Source of the DNA: an uncultured Clostridiaceae bacterium
GTDB lineage: Bacteria > Bacillota > Clostridia > Lachnospirales > Lachnospiraceae
NCBI GenBank assembly: GCA_958441075.1
Contig: CAUCBQ010000019.1
Span: 1 to 19,078, forward strand
DNA: 19,078 nt
Direction: 5' to 3'
The notes under the pieces were generated by a model that was not told where the DNA came from, did no database searches, and saw nothing but the letters and a program-made list of their open reading frames with translations. The position numbers and the translations under genes are program-made. Of the stretch, positions 7,425 to 14,076 are shown piece by piece (position 1 is the stretch's first letter; each line of letters begins with the position of its first letter).

Positions 7425-9614
7425 ATGAGTGTTGACGTTAAGACAAATGTGATCAAACGAAATGGGGAAGAGGTTGACTTTAATTCCCAGAAAATCATAA
7501 ATGCGGTTCACAAGGCAAATGAAGAGGTAGACCGTCTTCATCAGATGAATGACTATCAGATTATTGCCATTGCGGATAATATTGCAAATAAAGTGAATGA
7601 GTCCACTCACGCAGTAAATGTGGAAGATATTCAGGACATGGTGGAAACGGGGATCATGGCTATGAGAGGCTATGAAGTGGCACAGAAGTATGTGCGCTAC
7701 CGCTATAAGAGAGAGCTGACACGCAAGTCTAATACCACAGATAACGGGATTCTGTCCCTTTTAGATAATATTAACGAAGAGGTCAATCAGGAGAATTCCA
7801 ACAAGAATCCGGTGATCAATTCTACCCAGAGAGATTATATGGCAGGAGAGGTGAGCAAGGATTTATCCCGCAGAGTGCTGCTGCCGGAGGAGATCGTAAG
7901 AGCTCATGAGGAGGGCATAATCCATTTTCATGATACAGACTATTTTGCTCAGAGAGAGCACAACTGCGATCTTATTAATTTGGAGGATATGCTTCAGAAT
8001 GGGACTGTGATCAGTGAGACATTGATTGAGAAGCCTCACAGCTTTTTTACAGCCTGTAATGTAACCACTCAGATTGTAGCTCAGGTTGCCAGCAATCAGT
8101 ATGGAGGCCAGTCCTTTACACTGGCTCATCTGGCTCCCTTTGTGGATATCAGCCGTCAGAAGATCCGCAGAAATGTAATTGAGGAGCGGAAGGAGTGCGG
8201 TGAAGTTTTAGATGAAGCTATTATTTCAAAGGTAACAGAGCGCAGACTGAGAGATGAGGTTCGCAGCGGAATCCAGACTATTCAGTATCAGCTCATTACC
8301 CTGATGACCTGTAATGGACAGGCTCCCTTTGTAACGGTATTTATGTATCTGGATGAGGTGCCTGAGGGACAGACAAGAGATGATCTTGCCATGATTATTG
8401 AAGAGGTTCTGGTGCAGAGGATGCAGGGGGTGAAGAATGAAAAGGGCGTATGGATTACACCTGCATTCCCCAAGCTGATTTATGTACTGGATGAGGATAA
8501 TATTTCCGAAGAATCAAAATACTGGAGGCTTACAGAGCTGGCAGCCAGGTGTACCGCCAAACGTATGGTACCGGATTATATTTCTGCAAAGATCATGAAG
8601 GAATTAAAGCAGGGGGATGTATATCCATGTATGGGCTGCCGTTCCTTTTTGACCGTTGAGGATTCCCAGAGAAATGCTGATGGAAGCCACAAATATTACG
8701 GTCGGTTTAATCAGGGTGTTGTTACGATCAATCTGGTGGATGTAGCATGTTCCAGCGAAGGCGATATGGATCAGTTCTGGAAAATTCTGGATGAGCGTCT
8801 GGAATTATGCCACAGAGCCCTCAGGTGCCGTCATGAGCGCCTGCTGGGAACGATTTCTGATGTGGCCCCCATTCTCTGGCAGAATGGAGCGCTGGCCCGT
8901 CTGAAAAAGGGAGAAAAGATCGATCCTCTGCTGTTTGGCGGATATTCTACGATTTCCCTGGGCTATGCGGGACTTTATGAAATGTGCATGAGAATGATGG
9001 GCAAATCCCATACTGATTCTGAGGCAAGGCCCTTTGCCCTGCAGGTGATGCAGCGCCTGAACGACAAGTGCAGAGAGTGGAAGGAAGCGGAGAATATCAG
9101 CTATTCCGTATATGGCACTCCGATGGAGTCTACCACCTATAAGTTTGCAAAATGTCTTCAGAAACGTTTTGGTATTATTCCGGGAGTAACAGATAAAAAT
9201 TATATTACAAACAGCTACCATGTCCATGTATCGGAGCAGATTGATGCATTCAGCAAGCTGAAATTTGAAGCGGATTTCCAGAAGCTGTCGCCAGGCGGAG
9301 CGGTGAGCTATGTGGAGGTTCCCAATATGCAGAACAATATTCCGGCTGTTTTATCTGTGATGAAGTTTATTTACAATAATATTATGTATGCAGAGCTGAA
9401 TACAAAAAGCGATTACTGCGAATGCTGCGGATATGACGGGGAGATGGCAATTAGGGAGGATGAATCCGGAAAGCTGATCTGGGAGTGTCCCAACTGCGGA
9501 AATCAGGATCAGAACCGCATGTTTGTAGCACGCAGAACCTGCGGTTATATCGGTACTCAGTTCTGGAATCAGGGACGGACACAGGAGATCCGCGACAGGG
9601 TGCTTCATCTGTAG
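7425..9614 (+). CDS. nrdD: Anaerobic (class III) ribonucleoside-triphosphate reductase NrdD
   Basis: Glycyl-radical enzyme that makes dNTPs from NTPs without oxygen. Its 729 residues fall in this order: an N-terminal ATP-cone (about 5-95; KRNGEEVDFNSQKI) for allosteric control; the barrel domain; and the C-terminal radical domain. A zinc site is formed by C665-C668 and C688-C691. The radical glycine is G707 in RRTCGYIG, 22 residues before the end. GAGGG lies 9 nt before the ATG at 7425. It is activated by NrdG, encoded 32 bp downstream. It is the only ribonucleotide reductase in the window, consistent with an anaerobe, and is probably controlled by NrdR through the box at 7330-7345. Confidence 0.98.
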   Translation: MSVDVKTNVIKRNGEEVDFNSQKIINAVHKANEEVDRLHQMNDYQIIAIADNIANKVNESTHAVNVEDIQDMVETGIMAMRGYEVAQKYVRYRYKRELTRKSNTTDNGILSLLDNINEEVNQENSNKNPVINSTQRDYMAGEVSKDLSRRVLLPEEIVRAHEEGIIHFHDTDYFAQREHNCDLINLEDMLQNGTVISETLIEKPHSFFTACNVTTQIVAQVASNQYGGQSFTLAHLAPFVDISRQKIRRNVIEERKECGEVLDEAIISKVTERRLRDEVRSGIQTIQYQLITLMTCNGQAPFVTVFMYLDEVPEGQTRDDLAMIIEEVLVQRMQGVKNEKGVWITPAFPKLIYVLDEDNISEESKYWRLTELAARCTAKRMVPDYISAKIMKELKQGDVYPCMGCRSFLTVEDSQRNADGSHKYYGRFNQGVVTINLVDVACSSEGDMDQFWKILDERLELCHRALRCRHERLLGTISDVAPILWQNGALARLKKGEKIDPLLFGGYSTISLGYAGLYEMCMRMMGKSHTDSEARPFALQVMQRLNDKCREWKEAENISYSVYGTPMESTTYKFAKCLQKRFGIIPGVTDKNYITNSYHVHVSEQIDAFSKLKFEADFQKLSPGGAVSYVEVPNMQNNIPAVLSVMKFIYNNIMYAELNTKSDYCECCGYDGEMAIREDESGKLIWECPNCGNQDQNRMFVARRTCGYIGTQFWNQGRTQEIRDRVLHL

Positions 9615-9646
9615 AAAACTGTTTGACGGATGGGAGAATGAGCAGG

Positions 9647-10156
9647 ATGAATTACGGAAACATAAAAGAATGTGATATTGCCAACGGTCCCGGTGTGAGG
9701 GTAACGCTGTTTGTGTCAGGCTGCCGGCATCACTGCAAAGGCTGTTTTAATTCTGAGACATGGGATTTCAATTATGGAAAACCATTTACAGAAGAAACGG
9801 CCGGAATGATTCTGAAGCTGCTGGAACCGTCCTATATACAGGGATTTACGGTTTTAGGAGGAGAGCCCTTTGAACCGGAAAATCAGCCGGCTGTGGCAAA
9901 GCTTTTGAAAAAAATACGGGAAACGTATCCGCAGAAGGATATCTGGTGCTACAGCGGTTATCTTTATGATGTGGATATGCAGCCCGGAGGCAGAGTGTAT
10001 ACAGAATATACACAGGAGATTTTAAAGCAGCTGGATGTGTTGGTAGACGGTGAATTTGTGGAGGCAAAAAAGGACCTGACGCTGATATTTCGGGGAAGCA
10101 GCAATCAGAGGCTGCTGAAGATGAAAGATGGAATTGCCTGCGGAAACTGGTCATAA
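9647..10156 (+). CDS. nrdG: Anaerobic ribonucleotide reductase activating protein NrdG
   Basis: Radical-SAM enzyme that generates the glycyl radical on NrdD. The 169-residue product has the SAM-cluster motif C26-x3-C30-x2-C33 (SGCRHHCKGCFN), NGPGVRVTLF (13-22) that contacts SAM, and the GGEP motif at 71-74. I chose ATG 9647 because the protein then begins MNYGNIKECDIANGPG, as known NrdGs do, with GGGAG 10 nt upstream. ATG 9638 would add three residues. The reading frame stays open upstream into nrdD from 9485, but that extension overlaps the NrdD C-terminus and is not family sequence. It is co-transcribed with nrdD. No clear terminator follows. Confidence 0.96.
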   Translation: MNYGNIKECDIANGPGVRVTLFVSGCRHHCKGCFNSETWDFNYGKPFTEETAGMILKLLEPSYIQGFTVLGGEPFEPENQPAVAKLLKKIRETYPQKDIWCYSGYLYDVDMQPGGRVYTEYTQEILKQLDVLVDGEFVEAKKDLTLIFRGSSNQRLLKMKDGIACGNWS

Positions 10157-10200
10157 GTATGAAATTTTTATGAAATAACAGGGGCGCAGCCAAGGCTTTC

Positions 10201-10229
10201 TTGCATAATTCAGTAAATTGAATTATAAT
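10201..10229 (+). promoter_or_regulatory. Promoter of the cell-wall-binding-repeat protein gene
   Basis: The -10 TATAAT (10224-10229) is perfect and lies 17 bp after a partial -35, TTGCAT (10201-10206). The predicted leader is about 55 nt and contains GGCAG/CTGCC complementary arms before the AAAGGAG ribosome binding site. Confidence 0.7.
10205..10226. promoter_or_regulatory. 8-bp inverted repeat inside the promoter (possible operator)
   Basis: ATAATTCA (10205-10212) and TGAATTAT (10219-10226) are perfect reverse complements separated by 6 bp. The repeat fills the space between the -35 and -10 and overlaps both, the classic position for a repressor dimer. No regulator for it is evident in the window. 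Confidence 0.5.
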
Positions 10230-10289
10230 TAAGATCAACCCGGCAGTGCCTCTGTAATCGGCTCTGCCTGTCTGGAAAGGAGAAGCAGT

Positions 10290-11108
10290 ATGAAGAGACG
10301 TTTTGGAGTGATGGCGCTGGCGGCTGTACTGAGCGCAGCCTTAGCGGTTCCTGCCTATGCAGGTACATGGAAATATGTAAATGACCAGTGGAAGTATCAG
10401 AGGGGTACGAATAAGTTTGCCTATAACGAATGGATTCAGGATAAGGGAAAATATTATTATCTGGATAAGGATGGCTATGTGACAACCGGATGGCAGCAGA
10501 TTGAGGGACAGTGGTACCATATGGACAGCACAGGCGCTATGGAAACCGGGTGGTTTAAAGACAGCGACAGCGGAAAATGGTATTATCTGTATCCAAGCGG
10601 AGTTATGGCAGTAAATACAGTGATTGACGGAAGAACTATCGGTACAGATGGGGTATGGGTACCTGAGGAAGGTGCGGTAGAGCCTTCTGACAGTGCAGAT
10701 TCTGCCAGCGCTCAGCTTCTTCAGAATATGGAGGGAATTTCCACAAAAGGCTATTCCATTCTCACCTCTGCAAGAACCGGAGGAGGAGATCGTTGGGACA
10801 ATGCCATTCGTCTGAAAGGAAAAGGAAGCTATGTATCCTGCAATACCAATGGGGAATACCGCCTTTTATATGGCTCCTTTGGCCCATCCTCTCAGTTTGA
10901 CAGCGGATTGATGGCAAGAGTAACTGTTTACGGAGATAATGATCAGGTGCTCTATACCTCTTCTGATATTCACCACAATGAAAAGGTAACATATTTTGGT
11001 GTGGATGTTACTGGACAGAATCAGATTCGTGTGGAGGTTTCTCTGTCAAAGGATAATGAATATGACGATCCAGTGATTTTATTAAACGGGCTGGCCTTAT
11101 ATAAGTAA
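10290..11108 (+). CDS. Secreted protein with cell-wall (choline-binding-type) repeats and a C-terminal NPCBM-like domain
   Basis: A 272-residue exported protein. Residues 1-24 form a Sec signal peptide (MKRR start, hydrophobic core, PAYA cleavage site). Residues about 45-110 hold roughly three aromatic-glycine wall-binding repeats (GKYYYLDKDGYVTTGW, GQWYHMDSTGAMETGW, GKWYYLYPSGVM). After an acidic Ser/Ala linker (about 126-142), residues 150-272 look like a beta-sandwich related to the NPCBM carbohydrate-binding fold: SFGPSSQFDSG, VTVYGDNDQVLYTS, FGVDVTGQNQIRVEV. No catalytic domain is present, so it is probably a surface adhesin or wall-anchored binding protein. AAAGGAG precedes the ATG. The C-terminal domain name rests on pattern only and is less certain than the repeats. 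Confidence 0.85.
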   Translation: MKRRFGVMALAAVLSAALAVPAYAGTWKYVNDQWKYQRGTNKFAYNEWIQDKGKYYYLDKDGYVTTGWQQIEGQWYHMDSTGAMETGWFKDSDSGKWYYLYPSGVMAVNTVIDGRTIGTDGVWVPEEGAVEPSDSADSASAQLLQNMEGISTKGYSILTSARTGGGDRWDNAIRLKGKGSYVSCNTNGEYRLLYGSFGPSSQFDSGLMARVTVYGDNDQVLYTSSDIHHNEKVTYFGVDVTGQNQIRVEVSLSKDNEYDDPVILLNGLALYK

Positions 11109-11119
11109 AAGAATGGACA

Positions 11120-11189
11120 AAAACTGCCGCAGCCAGAAGGCATTTTCCGGATGTTTATTTCGGATCAGTGTCTGGGCTGCGGCAGTTTT
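11120..11189. terminator. Bidirectional intrinsic terminator between convergent genes
   Basis: AAAACTGCCGCAGCC (11120-11134) and its exact reverse complement (11175-11189) form a perfect 15-bp stem around a 40-nt loop. It ends in TTTT on the plus strand and, through AAAA, in TTTTT on the minus strand. It serves both the plus-strand wall-binding gene and the minus-strand lipoprotein gene. Confidence 0.9.
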
Positions 11190-11200
11190 ATGTTCAGCGC

Positions 11201-11608
11201 TTATTTCTCTGTTTTTTTAACGGAAATGACAGTTCCAGTGAATGCATCCACCTGGCTCAATTCACCGGTATAGGTAACAGTAACGGTATCTCCTTCCGTT
11301 ACATCTTCAAGGCCCTCTGGTGTGGCATCAAAGGACATGGCATAGGATGTTCCCTGGCTGTCAGTTAGGGTGATCATAAAGTCTTTGATGGTTTCAAGGG
11401 TACCTGTGATTTCAGAAGCTTCTGCATCGGTTTCTGCATTATTTTTTTCAGAAGCTGCTTCTTTAGAAGAAGGGGCAGCCGTGCCGTCAGCCTGTGCGAT
11501 GGTTGTTTCTTTTGCTGATGAAGATGCCTGAGCAGAAGGCTGGGCTGCACATCCGGCTGCAAGAGCCAGGGATGAGATAATGGCTGCAAATATAATTCCT
11601 TTTTTCAT
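11201..11608 (-). CDS. Small lipoprotein of unknown function
   Basis: A 135-residue protein with a lipoprotein signal peptide: MKKG start, hydrophobic core, and LAAGC with the lipidated cysteine at 20. Residues 21-65 are a low-complexity Ala/Ser/Glu/Thr spacer typical of Gram-positive surface lipoproteins. Residues about 67-135 alternate hydrophobic and polar residues (ITGTLETIKDFMITLTDSQG, TVTVTYTGEL, FTGTVISV), consistent with a compact beta-barrel, perhaps OB-like; I do not recognise a named family. GGAGG lies 8 nt before the ATG. A TATAAT (complement of 11625-11630) stands just upstream but is so close to the ribosome binding site that it may not be the real promoter. It shares the terminator at 11120-11189. 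Confidence 0.82.
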   Translation of the reverse strand: MKKGIIFAAIISSLALAAGCAAQPSAQASSSAKETTIAQADGTAAPSSKEAASEKNNAETDAEASEITGTLETIKDFMITLTDSQGTSYAMSFDATPEGLEDVTEGDTVTVTYTGELSQVDAFTGTVISVKKTEK

Positions 11609-11705
11609 AATGATAACCTCCGTGATTATAAGTAATATTTTTTACATGATATTAGACGGAGGGTTAAGCCGAAAAGTTGCAGGAAGGAGTATTTTTAAAA
11701 CTCTT

Positions 11706-14069
11706 TTATCTGGCATTCAGCAGCGAATTACGCACCAGTGTTTTGGCAATTTGGACTTTATATGCATTTTTGGAAAGAGGAAGGGCTCCCGAAAGTGCAA
11801 TTTCAGCTGCTTCTTCGGCCAGTTTTTCCGTAATGGGTTTTCCTGTAATGTGTGCTTCTGCCTTTGGAACCCTCAGAGGAATGGGGGCTACGGCGCCCAG
11901 GACGATCCTTGCATCAGCTATCATTCCGTCCTGAAGCTGGTAAGCAGAGGCTACACTTACTACGGCAAAATCGTGAGAATCCCGGACTCTGAATTTATCA
12001 TAGCCTACATGGAAATTTTTTACAGATGCAGGAATGCGGATTTCTGTTACAATTTCGCCTTCTTCTGTCAGGTGGCAATGGGATTTTCTCATCATGTGTT
12101 CCAGCTTTTCCCTTCTTGCGGTGGTTATAATTTCTGCATCCATAGCAGTAAGCACAGTGGCTACATCAGAAGGGTTAACAGCCAGACAGCCGCAGTTAAA
12201 GCAACGTTTGGCTTCTTCCTGAACCTGCTCCCATGTAAGGCCATAGGAATCTTCCAAATGAAGGCTGCGTTCCTCTTTGGGGCGTTCCGGCAGGCGGGCT
12301 CCATGTGAGTGGCTGGTACAGGATGAATCAAAGGTCAGCAGGCCTCCCAGCGGATGGGCAGGATCGGAAGCTGTTTTTCCGGTTATAAAGCCGTGTACGG
12401 CAGCAGCAGCTTTTTTACCGTCTGCAATAGCAGCAACAACTGTTTTGGGACCGGTAGTAACATCGCCTGCAGCAAATACATTTTCTTTGCTGGTTTTCAT
12501 GGTTTCAGGGTCTACGGAGATCAGTCCGCGGTTTACTTTGAGCTCCAGCTCTTCTCCCAGAAAGGAAAGGTCTGTTTTCTGGCCTACGGCCATGAGAATA
12601 GAGGTTCCTGACAGGATTTTGGTCTGTTTTTCATCATAGGAAGGGGAGAAATGCCCCTGTTCATCGAAGACAGAGGTGCATCGCTTTAATACAAGACCTG
12701 TAATATCTTTGCCCTCTCTCAAAATTTCTTTTGGTCCCCAGGAGGTAAGGATCGTGATCCCTTCTTCCCTGGCGCGGTTCAGCTCTTCGGTGCTGGCAGG
12801 CATTTTATCTTCCGGCTCCAGACAGGCCATGATTACATTTGCAGCTCCCATACGTTTGGCAGTAATAGCTACATCCACAGCTACATTTCCACCGCCTACT
12901 ACGATAATATCTTTTCCGATCCGGCGTTCCATCCACTGATTTACCTCGATGAGAAAATCCAGTCCAAAGGTAGTAAGGTCTTCACCGTCCAGTCCGATCA
13001 GAGGACGCTTCCAGGCTCCTGTATTGAGAAATACACTGTCATATTCTTCTACCAGCCGGGAAACAGGAATATCTTTTCCTATTTCCACACCTGTAATAAA
13101 CTCAATTCCCATATGTTCCAGTGCCTGAATAAGTTTCTTTACAATATCTTTAGGCAGCCGGTATTCCGGGATTGCATAGCGCAGAAGTCCTCCCGCTTCC
13201 TCCATTTTGTCATAAACCCGAACACGGTGTCCCTGGCATCTCAGGTAGAAGGCTGCAGTCAGTCCCGCAGGGCCGGAACCGACAATTGCCACCTGTTTTC
13301 CGCTTTCTTCTTTGGGAGGAGCCATAAAGTGATCGCTGTGTTCCAGTATATAGTCTCCTACAAAACGTTCCATACCGCCGATATTTACATTCTCATCATA
13401 ATCTCTGCGTTTACAGTTCATCTGGCAGAAATGAGTGCAGACACGGGACGTAATGGCAGGAATGGGATTGGAGGCCAGAAGGATCGCTGCGGCTCCATCT
13501 ATATCACCGGCTCTCAGTTTGGCCAGATATTCAGGAATATCTACGTGGGCAGGACAATTCGAGGAACAGCCGCTTAAGTTTACCTTTCTGGCACCGAAGA
13601 TGGAATGGTTTCTGTTTTCTCCGGTCATGGCATTGCAGGTATCTCCGCCCTTTCGCAGGCATTTGATCCGTCCGCCGATTTCATCGGGATAACGGTAGTA
13701 CCAGCAGCGAACCTCCTGACAGAGATTTCCGCCAATGGTAGCCAGATTGCGGATCAGGGGGGTTGCCACACTTCTTGCAGCATCAGCCAGGGCAGGACAG
13801 TATTTCTGCACAAGAGGAGAATCGGCAATATCACAGAGTTTTGCAGCGGCTCCAATACACAGGCCGTTTTCGTCTTCCGTGATGTGGTTTAACCCTTCAA
13901 TGGATTTAATATTTACAATGGTTTCCGGGTAATCCGGCTCTAACCTGTGTTTTAATACACTGAGAAGATCTGTTCCGCCTGCGATTATTTTGGCCTGTCC
14001 CTGTGCTTCTTTTAAAATACAGGAGGCCTGATCTAAAGTTTCAGCGTCTATGTGATTAAAATTTTTCAT
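11706..14069 (-). CDS. Molybdenum hydroxylase FAD subunit with an inserted GltD-type NAD(P)H oxidoreductase module
   Basis: A 787-residue composite flavoprotein. Residues 1-160 are the N-terminal part of a xanthine-dehydrogenase/CO-dehydrogenase FAD subunit (AGGTDLL 30-36, TIGGNLCQ 111-118, then C122, C137, C145). Residues about 161-621 are a GltD-type module: cysteines C168, C172 (CSSNCP), C211, C215, C219; FAD Rossmann VGSGPAG 263-269; NAD(P) Rossmann VGGGNVAVD 391-399; third motif AAGD 533-536. From 622 the FAD subunit resumes (RCFNCGCLAVNPSDVATVL, then CO_deh_flav_C with KFRVRDSHDFAVVSVA 692-707). Ordinary FAD subunits have about 290 residues. It is one uninterrupted frame, with AGGTGA 7 nt before the ATG and 7 bp after the Mo subunit stop. 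Probable role: electron transfer between the hydroxylase and a pyridine nucleotide. No clear terminator follows. Confidence 0.92.
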   Translation of the reverse strand: MKNFNHIDAETLDQASCILKEAQGQAKIIAGGTDLLSVLKHRLEPDYPETIVNIKSIEGLNHITEDENGLCIGAAAKLCDIADSPLVQKYCPALADAARSVATPLIRNLATIGGNLCQEVRCWYYRYPDEIGGRIKCLRKGGDTCNAMTGENRNHSIFGARKVNLSGCSSNCPAHVDIPEYLAKLRAGDIDGAAAILLASNPIPAITSRVCTHFCQMNCKRRDYDENVNIGGMERFVGDYILEHSDHFMAPPKEESGKQVAIVGSGPAGLTAAFYLRCQGHRVRVYDKMEEAGGLLRYAIPEYRLPKDIVKKLIQALEHMGIEFITGVEIGKDIPVSRLVEEYDSVFLNTGAWKRPLIGLDGEDLTTFGLDFLIEVNQWMERRIGKDIIVVGGGNVAVDVAITAKRMGAANVIMACLEPEDKMPASTEELNRAREEGITILTSWGPKEILREGKDITGLVLKRCTSVFDEQGHFSPSYDEKQTKILSGTSILMAVGQKTDLSFLGEELELKVNRGLISVDPETMKTSKENVFAAGDVTTGPKTVVAAIADGKKAAAAVHGFITGKTASDPAHPLGGLLTFDSSCTSHSHGARLPERPKEERSLHLEDSYGLTWEQVQEEAKRCFNCGCLAVNPSDVATVLTAMDAEIITTARREKLEHMMRKSHCHLTEEGEIVTEIRIPASVKNFHVGYDKFRVRDSHDFAVVSVASAYQLQDGMIADARIVLGAVAPIPLRVPKAEAHITGKPITEKLAEEAAEIALSGALPLSKNAYKVQIAKTLVRNSLLNAR

Positions 14070-14076
14070 CTGATAT

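Noticed and set aside
9485..9646. Upstream extension of the nrdG frame
   Set aside because: It overlaps the NrdD C-terminus including the radical glycine, and the extra 54 residues have no resemblance to NrdG. The family start MNY is at 9647.
11580..12308. 242-codon plus-strand frame opposite the FAD/GltD gene
   Set aside because: It is a shadow of the minus-strand gene: no family features, no ribosome binding site, and it runs across the lipoprotein start. The same holds for the plus-strand frames at 13113-13577 and 15370-15999.
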